Shown: positions 1 to 9,494 of the stretch, in pieces
Layout: every line of letters begins with the position of its first letter
Numbering within the stretch: the first letter of the stretch is position 1
Source of the DNA: Jiella mangrovi
Lineage (GTDB): Bacteria; Pseudomonadota; Alphaproteobacteria; Rhizobiales; Rhizobiaceae
Reading direction: 5' to 3'
NCBI RefSeq assembly: GCF_017815135.1
Contig: NZ_JAGJCF010000015.1
Coordinates: 81,022-145,021 of the forward strand
DNA: 64,000 nucleotides
Translations under genes and position numbers: made by a program
The notes under the pieces: generated by a model
Databases searched by the model: none
What the model saw: the letters and a program-made list of their open reading frames with translations, nothing else
What the model was told of the DNA's origin: nothing

Positions 1-2138
1 CGCTGCCGGACGTCCGCGACGGGCTGAAGCCGGTTCACCGGCGCATCGTCCATGCCATGCGCATCCTCAGGCTCGATCCCGGCGACGCCTACAAGAAATG
101 CGCCCGCATCGTCGGCGACGTGATGGGCAAGTTCCATCCCCATGGCGACGCGGCCATCTACGACGCGATGGTGCGCCTCGCCCAGGATTTCTCGGTCCGT
201 TACCCGCTGATCGACGGCCAGGGCAATTTCGGCAATGTCGACGGCGATAGTGCGGCGGCCATGCGCTACACCGAAGCCCGGATGACCGACGTCGCGACGC
301 TGCTTCTGCGCGGCATCACCGAGGACGCGGTCGATTTTCGCCCGACCTACAACGAGGAGGACGAGGAGCCGGTCGTCCTGCCGGGCGCCTTTCCGAACCT
401 CCTCGCCAATGGCTCGTCCGGCATTGCCGTCGGCATGGCGACCTCGATCCCGCCCCACAACGCCGCCGAGCTCTGCGACGCGGCGCTGAAGCTGATCGAG
501 GAGCCGGAAGCGACCACCGATCAGCTGCTGCGCTTCGTCCAGGGTCCGGATTTTCCGACCGGCGGTGTCGTCATCGACAGCCAGGCCCAGATCCGCGAGG
601 CCTATGAGACCGGCCGCGGGGGGTTCCGCGTGCGCGCGCGCTGGGAGAAGGAGGATGTCGGGCGCGGCAACTATGTTGTCGTCGTCACCGAGATCCCCTA
701 TCAGGTGCAGAAGTCGCGGCTGATCGAGAAGATCGCCGAGCTCTTGCAGGCGCGCAAGCTGCCGCTGCTGGCCGACATTCGCGACGAATCCGCCGAGGAT
801 GTGAGGATCGTGCTCGAGCCGAAGAGCCGGGCTGTCGATCCCGAGCTGTTGATGGAGTCGCTGTTCCGGCTGACCGATTTCGAGAGCCGCATTCCGCTCA
901 ACCTGAATGTGCTGTCCGGCGGCAAGGTGCCGAAGGTCATGTCGCTGAAGGAGGTGCTGGCCGAATGGCTGGCCCATCAGCGCGACGTGCTGCAGCGGCG
1001 CACCCGCTATCGGCTCGGGCAGATCGACAAGCGCCTCGAGATCGTCTCGGGCTATCTCGTCGTCTTTCTGAATGTCGACGAGGTGATCCGCATCATCCGC
1101 GAGGAGGATGAGCCAAAAAAGGAGCTGATGGCGACCTTCGATCTGACCGACAATCAGGCCGAGGCCATCCTCAACATGCGGCTGCGTTCCCTGCGCAAGC
1201 TGGAAGAATTCGAGCTCAGGCGCGAATACGACGCGCTGACGGCCGAGAAGGCCGAGAAGGAAGCGCTTCTCGGCTCAAGCGACAGGCAGTGGGCAAAGGT
1301 CGCCGAGGAAGTGCGCGAGGTTCGCGAGACCTTCTCCAAGAAGACCAAGCTCGGCCGCCGACGCACCCGCTTTGCCGACGCGCCGAGCCATAATCTCGAC
1401 GACATCGCCGTAGCGCTCATCGAAAAGGAGCCGGTGACGGTCGTCCTGTCGCAAAAGGGCTTTTTGCGCGGGATGAAGGGGCATCTGGCCGATTTCTCGG
1501 CCTTCACCTTCAAGGAAGGCGACGCCTTGAAGCTTGCCTTCCATGCGATGACCACCGACAAGCTGATCTTCCTGTCGACGGGAGGGCGGGCCTTCACGCT
1601 CGCCGCCGACAGGCTTCCCGGCGGCCGCGGGCAGGGCGAGCCGATCCGCCTTGCCGTCGAGATGGAAGACGAGCACGACATCGCAACCGGCTTCGTCGCC
1701 GATTCCGAGCGCCAGCGGCTGATGGTCTCAACCGACGGCACCGGCTTCGTCGCCAGCGAGGCTGACATGCTGTCCGGCACCCGCAAGGGCAAGCAGCTGG
1801 TCAATGTTTCGGGCAAGGCCCGCCTCGGCCACGCTGTCACGGTTTCGGGCGGCGACACGGTGGCGATCGTCGGCGAGAACAGAAAGCTCCTCGTCTTCCC
1901 GCTCTCGCAGGTCCCGCAGATGGCGAGAGGCAAGGGCGTGCGCCTGCAGCGCTACAAGGATGGCGGCGTCTCCGACGTGAAGGTGTTCAAGCTCGCCGAA
2001 GGCCTGTCATGGACCGATTCCGCCGGCCGGGCCTTCCTGCGTCAGGAAGCCGAGCTGCTCGAATGGCGCGGCGACCGCGCCCAGGCCGGCCGGCTGGTGC
2101 CGAAGGGTTTTCCGAAGAACAACAAGTTCGTGGGGTGA
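1..2138 (+). CDS. parC: DNA topoisomerase IV subunit A (5' end outside window)
   Basis: Breakage-reunion subunit of topoisomerase IV, which decatenates daughter chromosomes together with ParE. The reading frame is already open at base 3 ([15 protein letters not shown]), so the true start lies upstream; 711 residues are visible and only a few dozen N-terminal ones are missing. The catalytic tyrosine is in RYTEARM, with the Tyr codon at 267-269. The region [11 protein letters not shown] matches the quinolone-binding helix, with Ala at the place of E. coli ParC Ser80 and Asp at that of Glu84. The C-terminal beta-pinwheel lacks the GyrA box, and the ending ([17 protein letters not shown]) is of alphaproteobacterial ParC type, so I call ParC rather than GyrA. 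It converges on the DMT transporter gene. Confidence 0.96.
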   Translation, partial: LPDVRDGLKPVHRRIVHAMRILRLDPGDAYKKCARIVGDVMGKFHPHGDAAIYDAMVRLAQDFSVRYPLIDGQGNFGNVDGDSAAAMRYTEARMTDVATLLLRGITEDAVDFRPTYNEEDEEPVVLPGAFPNLLANGSSGIAVGMATSIPPHNAAELCDAALKLIEEPEATTDQLLRFVQGPDFPTGGVVIDSQAQIREAYETGRGGFRVRARWEKEDVGRGNYVVVVTEIPYQVQKSRLIEKIAELLQARKLPLLADIRDESAEDVRIVLEPKSRAVDPELLMESLFRLTDFESRIPLNLNVLSGGKVPKVMSLKEVLAEWLAHQRDVLQRRTRYRLGQIDKRLEIVSGYLVVFLNVDEVIRIIREEDEPKKELMATFDLTDNQAEAILNMRLRSLRKLEEFELRREYDALTAEKAEKEALLGSSDRQWAKVAEEVREVRETFSKKTKLGRRRTRFADAPSHNLDDIAVALIEKEPVTVVLSQKGFLRGMKGHLADFSAFTFKEGDALKLAFHAMTTDKLIFLSTGGRAFTLAADRLPGGRGQGEPIRLAVEMEDEHDIATGFVADSERQRLMVSTDGTGFVASEADMLSGTRKGKQLVNVSGKARLGHAVTVSGGDTVAIVGENRKLLVFPLSQVPQMARGKGVRLQRYKDGGVSDVKVFKLAEGLSWTDSAGRAFLRQEAELLEWRGDRAQAGRLVPKGFPKNNKFVG

Positions 2139-2273
2139 GGGGCCGGCCCTGACAGGTCGTCATTCTCGGGATGGCGGCTTACCACCCTCACACATGCCGA
2201 AATACGCTTTCAAGACAGCGCCGTCTGACGAAACTTGGAAAATGCCCCAAGGCACGGTTTGAAGGCGCCTGCC

Positions 2274-3203
2274 TCAACGCTTCGTCATTTTCGGGCCCGC
2301 CCCGAGAATCCTGTGTTTCGGCTTGAGCTCGACGAAGGCGTGGATGCCGAGCGTTGCGATGATGACGCCGCCGCCCAGAAGCGAAAGGTTGGAGGGGCGT
2401 TCCAGAAAGATCAGCCACATCCAGATCGGCGCGAGCACCGTCTCCAGGAGATAGCCCATGGAAACGACGGGCGAGGGCACGAACATCGGCCCCGCCGCAA
2501 GACAGATGAGGGCGAGCGGCATCAGGATCGCCCCGTTCACCACCAGCCAGCCGACCGCCTCGGATTCGATGCCCCCGCCGGTAACGACGAAGGGCAGCGC
2601 GATCAGCGCCGGCACGATCGCCGCGAGGGCGGAGGCGTAGCGCATGTCCTGCCGGCTGCGCCGGGCGAGGGTGAGGGCAAGGGCGATGAGAAAGGCCGTC
2701 GCCAGGGCGGCGAGATCGCCGATCCAGTGGCCCGCCTCGAGCCCGGCGCCGATAATCAACAGGACGCCGAAAAGCGTTGCCGGAATGGCGAGGAGCGTTG
2801 CGCGGGAAGGCTTTTCGCCGGCGATCGCCCAGGACAGGAGCGCGGCAAATATCGGATTGAGGGCGAGGATGAAGACCACGTTGGCGGCCTTGGTCTCGTA
2901 GACGGCGACGAGGAAGGTGAGGGTCGCGACCGCGTAAAGGCCGGTGACGAAAAGGCCGAGCCGTCCGGCGATCAGGGGGCCGCTCGCGCGGCCGAGGCGC
3001 CGCGCGAGCCACCACAGGAAGACGGCCGCAAGCGACGACAAAGCGCCGCGCACCAGAACGACCGTATAAAAGCCGCTCTCGGAAAGCCGGATGAGGGGGA
3101 TGTCCCCCGACAGGACGATGCCGCCGAAGCCGACCAGCGTCAGTCCGGTGGCGTATCGCGCGGCCGCGTTCGTCTCAACGGCGTCGAGAGATGGGGCGGC
3201 CAT
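2274..3203 (-). CDS. EamA/DMT-family permease
   Basis: Inner-membrane protein of the drug/metabolite transporter superfamily, about 309 aa and some ten hydrophobic segments arranged as two EamA repeats; probably a metabolite exporter, substrate unknown. The first repeat begins near ATGLTLVGFGGIVLSGD and the second covers the C-terminal half, with PSPVVSMGYLLETVLAPIW near the end. I chose the ATG at 3203 (MAAPSLDAVE); an upstream GTG at 3236 would add 11 residues but has no ribosome binding site. It lies 100 bp downstream of bpt on the same strand and may be read through from it. Confidence 0.85.
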   Translation of the reverse strand: MAAPSLDAVETNAAARYATGLTLVGFGGIVLSGDIPLIRLSESGFYTVVLVRGALSSLAAVFLWWLARRLGRASGPLIAGRLGLFVTGLYAVATLTFLVAVYETKAANVVFILALNPIFAALLSWAIAGEKPSRATLLAIPATLFGVLLIIGAGLEAGHWIGDLAALATAFLIALALTLARRSRQDMRYASALAAIVPALIALPFVVTGGGIESEAVGWLVVNGAILMPLALICLAAGPMFVPSPVVSMGYLLETVLAPIWMWLIFLERPSNLSLLGGGVIIATLGIHAFVELKPKHRILGAGPKMTKR

Positions 3204-3303
3204 GAGGTGGGGTCCGGCTGTTCGGGGATCTTGCACCGCAGGTCAGCGGCTCGTGGCGTCGCGGCAATGGAGCCGTGCGGGGCTGCCTCGGGCGTCTGTG
3301 TCT

Positions 3304-4053
3304 TCAGCCCGAGTAGCGTTCCCAGCCTTTCGGGGTCAAGTGCTCCTGGGGCTGGAAGCGGATCTTGTAGGCCATCTTCTTGGAGCCCTCGACCCAGTAG
3401 CCGAGATAGAGATAGTTCAGGCCGAGCTTCTTCGTGCGCTCGATGTGATCGAGGATCATGAAGGTGCCGAGGCTGCGCTGGTCCTGCGACGGCTCGAAGA
3501 AGGAATAGACCATCGACATGCCGTCGGCCATGACGTCGGAGAGCGCCACCGCCAGGAGCTCGCCGTCGGAGGATTGGGTGAAGCGGGAATCCGGCCCCTT
3601 GACCCGATATTCGATCAACCGCGTATCGACCTGGCTGTCCTCCACCATCATCGCATAGTCGAGGACGCTCATCTCGGCCATGCCGCCGGTCGCGTGGCGG
3701 TGGTCGATATAGCGGCGGAAGAGGGAATACTGTTCGCTGGTCGGGCTCGGCGCCGCCATGCGGGCGACGAGGTCGGAATTCTTCGACAGGATGCGGCGCA
3801 TCGAGCGTGCCGGCTCGAACTCGTCGACCAGGATGCGCACCGAGACGCAGGCGCGGCAGCGCTCGCAGGCCGGGCGATAGGCGATGTTCTGGCTGCGGCG
3901 AAACCCGCCCTGGCTGAGAAGATCGAGAAGGCCAGGCGCACGGTCGCCGACGAGATGGGTGAACACCTTGCGTTCGGCCCTTCCGGGCAGATAGGGGCAC
4001 GCCGATGGCGAGGTCAGGAAGAACTGCGGCGTCTGCGGGTGGTGGACGGTCAC
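3304..4053 (-). CDS. bpt: Aspartate/glutamate leucyltransferase (N-end rule)
   Basis: Bpt attaches leucine from Leu-tRNA to proteins with N-terminal Asp or Glu, marking them for ClpS/ClpAP degradation; cytoplasmic. The 249-aa length is normal. The N-terminal ATE domain shows the Cys-rich motif [16 protein letters not shown] (residues about 59-74), and the C-terminal domain ends with [19 protein letters not shown]. The start codon is GTG ([12 protein letters not shown]), 17 bp after the SLC13 permease stop, with only a weak GGGATA ribosome binding site, so translational coupling or readthrough from that gene is likely. Confidence 0.95.
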   Translation of the reverse strand: MTVHHPQTPQFFLTSPSACPYLPGRAERKVFTHLVGDRAPGLLDLLSQGGFRRSQNIAYRPACERCRACVSVRILVDEFEPARSMRRILSKNSDLVARMAAPSPTSEQYSLFRRYIDHRHATGGMAEMSVLDYAMMVEDSQVDTRLIEYRVKGPDSRFTQSSDGELLAVALSDVMADGMSMVYSFFEPSQDQRSLGTFMILDHIERTKKLGLNYLYLGYWVEGSKKMAYKIRFQPQEHLTPKGWERYSG

Positions 4054-4070
4054 GTGCTATCCCGAAAAAA

Positions 4071-5897
4071 TCAAAGCCCGTAATACCATGGTGCGACGAT
4101 GGTGAAAGTTAACCACACCAGGAGCACGAGGGGAACACCGGCTTTGATGAAGTCGATAAAGCGGTAGCGACCCGGCCCCATGACGAGAAGATTGGTCTGA
4201 TATCCGATCGGCGTCGCGAAAGAGGCGTTCGCTCCAAAAATGACGCAGGCGAGCCATGGTTCCGGCGAAACGCCGAGCCGGCGCGCCATGTCGAGCGCGA
4301 TCGGGGTGAACAGGACAGCCGTCGCATTGTTCGACAGGAAGTTCGTGGCGATCGCGATCACCAGGAACAGCCCCGACAGGAGCACAATCGGCGGCGCGTT
4401 GCCCAAGGCGTCGAGAGCGCTTTCGGCGATGAGATGAGCACCGCCGGTGCGTTCGAGAGCGGTCGCCGCCGCGATCGAGGCGCCGACCAGCATCAGGATC
4501 GAGCGATCGATGGAACGGGCCGCTTCGCCGATCGTCAGGCAGCCGGTCGCGACCATGGCGACGGCGCCGCAGACCGAGAGAACCTCGATCGGCAGAATGC
4601 CGAGTGCGGAGATCGAGACGATGGTCACGAAGATCAGGGTGGCGAGAAGCGCCTTGGCCGATTGCGGGATCGGCTGGGCCGAATATTCCAGGAGAAGCAG
4701 ATCGTGATTGCCGCGTAGCGAGGAAATGTTGGCTTCGCGCCCGCACAGGAGAAGCGTGTCCCCCGGCTCCAGCCGGATCTCCGAAAACGCCGCCCGTGCC
4801 ATCCGGCTCTTGCGCTGCAGGCCGAAGAGGGTGATGCCGAACTGGGTGCGCAGGCCGGAAAACTGCATCGTGCGGCCGGCATAGCGCGAGCCCGGGGCGA
4901 CGACGGCCTCGGCCATCACCATGTCCGGCCCGATCTTGTTGTCGCGCCCGGCCTTCTCGCCGCCGGTCGGATCGAGCGTCTTGACCTTGAGATTGCCCCG
5001 TGAGAGCGCCCGGGAAAAGGCGCGCCGCGTCGCCGTGACGATCAGCCGGTCGCCGACGGACAGCGCGATGTCGTCGAAGGGCGGCAGGATGGCCTGCTCG
5101 TTGCGGATGATCATCCGCGGAGTGAGGTCGGAAAGGCCGGGAAACAGGCCGGATCGCGCGGTCAGCCCGAGAAAGGCGTGTTCCTCGGTGATGTCGATCT
5201 CGCCGAGAAACTGCTTGCCGCCCGGATCGACGACGCGGCCGTCCTTGGCTTCGCGCGGCGTGAGGATGCGCGGCATGACCTTGATGACGTAGACCGCGCC
5301 GACGACGGCGATGGCGAGCCCGGGCACCGTGATGTCGAAGAAGCCGAGCGTGATGCCCGAGCGCGCGGCAACGCCGGCGACGAGGAGATTGGTCGAGGAG
5401 CCGATGAGCGTCGTGACGCCGCCGAGAATCGAGAGGAACGACAGCGGCATGAAGACGTGGTTCGGCGAAATGCCGCGCTGCGTCGCCAGCATCGTGACGA
5501 TCGGAATGAAGATGACGACGACCGGGGTGTTGTTCAGAAAGGCCGACAGCACGGCCGCCGAGATCAACACGATGGCGATGGCGCCCGCCTCGGCGTTACC
5601 GCCGACGCGCGCCATCCACGCCGCCGGCCGCGACATGGCATCGGTCGCAAACAGGCCCTGGCCGACGATGAGCAGCGCCAGGACTGTGATCAGCGCGGGA
5701 TTGGCAAAACCGGACAGAAGGTCGGCTGTCGTGACGGCATGGCCGCTGGCGTCCGTATAGGGAAACAGCGAGAACAGGAGCAGAAACGCGCTCAGGGACG
5801 CTGCCGCGACCGCTTCGATGGGCCATCGCTCGGCGGCGTAGCCCACGACGCTCACTGCGATCAACGCGTAAGTGAGCCAGATGTGAAACAAATCCAT
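4071..5897 (-). CDS. SLC13-family permease with two RCK_C domains
   Basis: Large (608 aa) ion-transporter-superfamily permease of the SLC13/CitT/ArsB type, probably a sodium-coupled importer of sulfate, dicarboxylate or another anion in the inner membrane. Five or so membrane spans (residues 5-200) are followed by two soluble TrkA-C/RCK_C repeats (about 220-300 and 320-400; LSVGDRLIVTATRRAF and LEPGDTLLLCGREANI), then the second membrane half. NNTPVVVIFIPI and SNNATAVLFTPIALDMA are the paired transport hairpins typical of the family. It leads the minus-strand series with bpt and the DMT permease. The substrate cannot be read from sequence. Confidence 0.88.
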   Translation of the reverse strand: MDLFHIWLTYALIAVSVVGYAAERWPIEAVAAASLSAFLLLFSLFPYTDASGHAVTTADLLSGFANPALITVLALLIVGQGLFATDAMSRPAAWMARVGGNAEAGAIAIVLISAAVLSAFLNNTPVVVIFIPIVTMLATQRGISPNHVFMPLSFLSILGGVTTLIGSSTNLLVAGVAARSGITLGFFDITVPGLAIAVVGAVYVIKVMPRILTPREAKDGRVVDPGGKQFLGEIDITEEHAFLGLTARSGLFPGLSDLTPRMIIRNEQAILPPFDDIALSVGDRLIVTATRRAFSRALSRGNLKVKTLDPTGGEKAGRDNKIGPDMVMAEAVVAPGSRYAGRTMQFSGLRTQFGITLFGLQRKSRMARAAFSEIRLEPGDTLLLCGREANISSLRGNHDLLLLEYSAQPIPQSAKALLATLIFVTIVSISALGILPIEVLSVCGAVAMVATGCLTIGEAARSIDRSILMLVGASIAAATALERTGGAHLIAESALDALGNAPPIVLLSGLFLVIAIATNFLSNNATAVLFTPIALDMARRLGVSPEPWLACVIFGANASFATPIGYQTNLLVMGPGRYRFIDFIKAGVPLVLLVWLTFTIVAPWYYGL

Positions 5898-6045
5898 GAA
5901 GCATCGCGAGCTGTTGTCCCCGCGACGTTATCTCCGGCCCGGAGCCGGCTGACAACCCGGCGCCGTATGAATCATATGCCAGCCGGTGATTTCACGCCCT
6001 GATTGCACTTTCGCGGTCCGGCTCCGGCGGCAGGCCCGCCGCGTC

Positions 6046-6516
6046 TCAGTATTCGCGGTCGCGGACGACAACGGTGCCGAGCAGGAGATCGTGCAGCAGC
6101 TGCTTGCGCGGCGTGAACAGGGCGACGAGGAGCACGAACGGCGTCAGCACCGCATTCGACGCCCAGAACAACACGCCGTGGAGTACGGCCAGAGGCGGAT
6201 CGACCTCGCCGCCGTCGAGCCGGGCGATCCTGACGCCGGCCATCCGCATACCGGGTGTCGCCTGGTTGGAGCCGCCGAGGGTGAAGGCGAGGTAGAGGAT
6301 CGCGATCACCGGCAATAGAAAGGCATAAAGGCCCCAGGCCAGCCCGAAGGAGAGGATGCCCAGAACGAAGACGACGATCGCCGCGGGCACCGAGAGAAGC
6401 AGGACGATCGTATAGTCGAAGACGAAGGACATCATCCGCCGCGTGCGAACGCCGCTATAGGCGCGCGGAGCGTCGATCTGATCCGTCCGGGTCTCCCTGA
6501 GCGTGGTGTCGGTCAC
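6046..6516 (-). CDS. RDD-family membrane protein
   Basis: Small (156 aa) inner-membrane protein of the RDD family, function unknown; some members take part in ion transport or stress tolerance. The N-terminal YSGVRTRRMMSFVFDYTIV carries the Arg and Asp residues that name the family, followed by three or four hydrophobic segments; GGSNQATPGMRMAGVRI is the second conserved block. I place the start at the GTG at 6516 because GGAGAAAG lies 7 bp upstream; the much longer open frame upstream (to 6837) overlaps the reductase gene and looks non-coding. It follows the reductase gene by 152 bp. Confidence 0.85.
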   Translation of the reverse strand: MTDTTLRETRTDQIDAPRAYSGVRTRRMMSFVFDYTIVLLLSVPAAIVVFVLGILSFGLAWGLYAFLLPVIAILYLAFTLGGSNQATPGMRMAGVRIARLDGGEVDPPLAVLHGVLFWASNAVLTPFVLLVALFTPRKQLLHDLLLGTVVVRDREY

Positions 6517-6668
6517 GGGCGTTCTTTCTCCACAAGTGCAAGTGTTCGCCCACAAAGATGGTGATGCCCCGGCGTTGCTGCAATGTTTCGGCGTATTCAC
6601 CCGCGCGGTTGTCCCTGGCGAGGGAGCGGGAAGACTTCGCGTGATTGCCAGCGCGCTCTCGCTTGATC

Positions 6669-7949
6669 TCAGCCTCTGTTCTTCAAAGCCGCGAGATGAG
6701 CCTTGAGATCGAAGTCCTCGGCCGCGACTTCGCTTCGTGCGATGACGAGATCCTCGGCGAGGATCCGGCGGCCGAGCATGTGTTCGCCGGGCCGGTTCAC
6801 GGTCTCGATGCCAAGCAGCTTGTCGCCGCGGAAGCAATAGGCGACGAGCTTGCCGCCTTCGCCGAGCGCTGCCATCTCAACATGGTCGGCGCCGGCCGTC
6901 ATGCCGACGATCTGCAGCTTGAACGGGCCCTGGTCGCTCCAGAACCAGGGTACGGCGCGATAGGGCGCAATCGCTGCCGTGTCCTCGCCCGCAATGATGC
7001 TCGCGGCAACGAGCTTAGCCTGATCGACCGCGTTCTGCACCGATTCCAGCCGCACGGTCCGCTCCGCAAAGGGCGAATGAAACGCGGCGCAGTCGCCGAT
7101 GGCGAAGATGCGCGGATCTTCGGTGCGCATATGGTGATCGACGAGAATGCCGTTGTCCGTGGCAAGGCCCCCATCACGCGCCAGCCCGTCATTGGGCAGG
7201 ACGCCGGCGGCGATCAGCACCAGATCGGCGGCGACCTCGCTGCCGTCGGAAAGCGTCACGGCGCGGACCCGCTCCCTGCCGAGAATGGCGGAAACGGCTG
7301 TGCCGAGGCGGATGTCGGTTCCCATCTTGCGGTGTTCTTCAAGGAAGAAGCGCGAGACCTCCTGCGAAACCGTGCGGCCCATCAGACGGTTTGCTGCTTC
7401 GACCACGGTCACCTCCTTGCCGATGGCGCGCAGCGCGGCGGCGACCTCGAGGCCGATGAAGCCGCCGCCGGCGACGGCGATCGTGCTTGCGTCGGTGAGG
7501 CCGGCGCGCAGGCTTTCGGCATCTTCGGCCGTGCGCAGCTGGTGGACGCCGGCAAGGTCTCGTCCCTCGATCGGCAGGACGCGGTTCGATGCGCCGACGG
7601 CAAGGACGAGATGGTCGAAGGGCAGGCGCTCGCCCGATGAGAGCGCCACGAAGCCGGCTTCGCGATCGATGGCATCGACGGTCTCGGCCGGACGATAAGC
7701 GATGGCGTTCTTTTCGAAGAAGCTGTCCGGCTTCAGAAGCAGGCTGTCGAACGCGGCGTCGGTCTTGATGTAGGTTTTCGACAGAGGCGGCCGCTGATAG
7801 GGCAGGCGGGGCTCTTGCGAGATGATCGTGATGGAATCCGAATAGCCGCCCTGGCGAAGGCTTGCCGCCACCTGAAAGCCGGCCTGGCCACCGCCGGCGA
7901 CGACGGTGCCGACTGCATCGGGTTTTGATCCATTGGCTGCAAAACTCAT
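6669..7949 (-). CDS. FAD-dependent ferredoxin reductase-type oxidoreductase
   Basis: NAD(P)H:ferredoxin or rubredoxin reductase of the putidaredoxin/rhodocoxin reductase family, 426 aa, cytoplasmic. Order: FAD-binding Rossmann fold (VVAGGGQAG, residues 17-24), NAD(P)-binding fold (AGGGFIGLEVA, 160-170), FAD-ribityl motif (FAIGDCA, near 280) and the C-terminal reductase domain (VPWFWSDQGPFKLQIVG). The ATG at 7949 has a strong AAAGGAGG site. In known systems such enzymes pass electrons to a [2Fe-2S] ferredoxin for a P450 or Rieske oxygenase; no such partner lies in this window, so its acceptor is unknown. Confidence 0.92.
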   Translation of the reverse strand: MSFAANGSKPDAVGTVVAGGGQAGFQVAASLRQGGYSDSITIISQEPRLPYQRPPLSKTYIKTDAAFDSLLLKPDSFFEKNAIAYRPAETVDAIDREAGFVALSSGERLPFDHLVLAVGASNRVLPIEGRDLAGVHQLRTAEDAESLRAGLTDASTIAVAGGGFIGLEVAAALRAIGKEVTVVEAANRLMGRTVSQEVSRFFLEEHRKMGTDIRLGTAVSAILGRERVRAVTLSDGSEVAADLVLIAAGVLPNDGLARDGGLATDNGILVDHHMRTEDPRIFAIGDCAAFHSPFAERTVRLESVQNAVDQAKLVAASIIAGEDTAAIAPYRAVPWFWSDQGPFKLQIVGMTAGADHVEMAALGEGGKLVAYCFRGDKLLGIETVNRPGEHMLGRRILAEDLVIARSEVAAEDFDLKAHLAALKNRG

Positions 7950-8195
7950 ATGCCGCCTCCTTTCCAATCGTCGCGAGCCGGACATCTGCGTTCAGACCAC
8001 AGCCGCTTCGCCAATTATGCAGGGCGGCCGCGGCGTCCGATGCCTGAAAGCGTCCCGATTCGCGTTGCTGTCACGGGCCCGTTTTGACAGGTCAGCCTGC
8101 GCTGATGAAGTGTCCGATCACCGGCGTTTTGCTGCCGGGCCGTCGGGGCATGATCGGCGCCGGGTCTAGCGTTCGACGAGACAAGGATTTTTCCC

Positions 8196-8909
8196 ATGCA
8201 GACACCCGAAGCGTTGAACGCGGCTTTCGCCTCCGGCAGATCCCACGATGTGGTGGTCGAGAGCTTGCGTTTCGCCGGCGTCACCTCGGTCCTCGATATC
8301 GGCTGCGGCGAGGGCCGGCTCGTCTCGCGGCTTCTGGACGAAGGCTTCGTGGCCGCCGGGGTCGATCCCAATGACGTCGCGCTGGAAAAGGCGAGGACCA
8401 GGGCTCCGGCGGCGCGCTTCGAGACGGCTGGTGCGGAGCAATTGCCCTTCGAGACGGCGAGCTTCGATGCTGCGGTGTTCCTCAACTCGCTCCACCACGT
8501 CCCGATCGACCGGATGTCCGCGGCGCTGGACGAAGCCGGGCGTGTGACCGGGGCGAACTCCATCATTCTCGTCGTCGAGCCGCTGGCGGAGGGGAGTTAT
8601 TTCGAGGCGATGCGTCCGGTGGAAGACGAAACGTCGATTCGCGGCGCTGCCGGTGCCGCGATCGCTGACGCGGTGCGGGCGGAACGATTTCATTTACGCG
8701 GCAATGTCGTTTTTAACGAAACAGTCCGTTTCAAAAACGTTGACAGTTTCCTGTCGCGACTCGTCGCTGTCGATCCCGCCCGGACCACCGCCGCAGAGCG
8801 CCACAAGTCGGAGGTCGAACGTCTGTTTCACTTACATTGTCAACCGGATGGCACCGTATTCAATCTCGTGCAGCCGATCAGAATCTACTGGCTCTCGCAG
8901 GCGGCCTAG
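8196..8909 (+). CDS. Class I SAM-dependent methyltransferase
   Basis: Predicted SAM-dependent methyltransferase of 237 aa. Motif I is VLDIGCGEGRLV (residues 32-43), the acidic residue after strand 2 is in GVDPNDVALEKA, and the motif IV region is FDAAVFLNSLHHVP. The fold resembles the UbiE/Methyltransf_11 group; the substrate is not apparent. AAGGA sits 8 bp before the ATG. It is divergent from the reductase gene and is followed by a MarR gene. The last third is richer in A and T than its neighbours. Confidence 0.85.
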   Translation: MQTPEALNAAFASGRSHDVVVESLRFAGVTSVLDIGCGEGRLVSRLLDEGFVAAGVDPNDVALEKARTRAPAARFETAGAEQLPFETASFDAAVFLNSLHHVPIDRMSAALDEAGRVTGANSIILVVEPLAEGSYFEAMRPVEDETSIRGAAGAAIADAVRAERFHLRGNVVFNETVRFKNVDSFLSRLVAVDPARTTAAERHKSEVERLFHLHCQPDGTVFNLVQPIRIYWLSQAA

Positions 8910-8968
8910 ATTGGAAAACTTCCAATTTCATCGATCGTTTCTTCACGCGTGATATATTTTTACAATCA

Positions 8969-8984
8969 CTTCGCAGTCGCGAAG
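8969..8984. repeat. Short inverted repeat between methyltransferase and marR
   Basis: CTTCGC and GCGAAG are separated by AGTC, giving a perfect 6-bp stem in an A/T-rich spacer. There is no T-run, so it is a weak terminator at best; it could equally be an operator. A loose promoter-like pair (TTGTGA, 17 bp, TTGTAT) lies further on, before the marR gene. Confidence 0.35.
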
Positions 8985-9059
8985 AGAGATCGCGCAGCCT
9001 ATAGTGCTTGTGACTGCTTCAAGTGGTCGCTTGTATAAATCAGGGCATCTTGAGACGAC

Positions 9060-9491
9060 ATGACGGAGTCTGACACCGCAGCCGCGCTGGCCGGCCTCTT
9101 CGAACAGGTAGCACGCCGCCTCCATTCAAACGGTTACGCATCGCATCTGTTTCCTGCGCAATGGTCTGCGCTGCGATACATTCATCACGCCGATGCCGAT
9201 CGGCGTACGGCGATCGATCTCGCCCGGCATCAGGGTCTGGCTTCGGGCGCCGTCGCGCGCACGGTCCGAACCCTCGTCGAAAAGGGTCTCGTTTCGAAGA
9301 TGGGGACGATCGGCCGCGGCCGGGCCGAGCGGCTGGAACTGACCGAGAAGGGCCTTCAGCTCCTGAAGAGCGACCCGCTCCGCTCGGTCCGCAAGGCGAT
9401 GGAAGACCTGTCGACCCACGAGCGCACGGTGCTCGCCAAGGGGCTGGAAACCGCCATCGACGCGACCCGCCTCCCGCCAAGCCGGGTCTGA
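9060..9491 (+). CDS. MarR-family transcriptional regulator
   Basis: 143-aa winged-helix DNA-binding protein of the MarR family, acting as a dimer. Helix-turn-helix region: TAIDLARHQGLASGAVARTV (about residues 50-70); wing: GRGRAERLELTEKG (83-96); flanking helices form the dimer interface (N-terminal FEQVARRLHSNG, C-terminal TVLAKGLETAIDATR). The ribosome binding site is weak. It may control the upstream methyltransferase or itself; its stop is 3 bp from the stop of the convergent dehydrogenase gene. Confidence 0.85.
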   Translation: MTESDTAAALAGLFEQVARRLHSNGYASHLFPAQWSALRYIHHADADRRTAIDLARHQGLASGAVARTVRTLVEKGLVSKMGTIGRGRAERLELTEKGLQLLKSDPLRSVRKAMEDLSTHERTVLAKGLETAIDATRLPPSRV

Positions 9492-9494
9492 CCG

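Noticed and set aside
6517..6837. Upstream extension of the RDD gene
   Set aside because: It overlaps the reductase gene and has no ribosome binding site, whereas the GTG at 6516 has GGAGAAAG.
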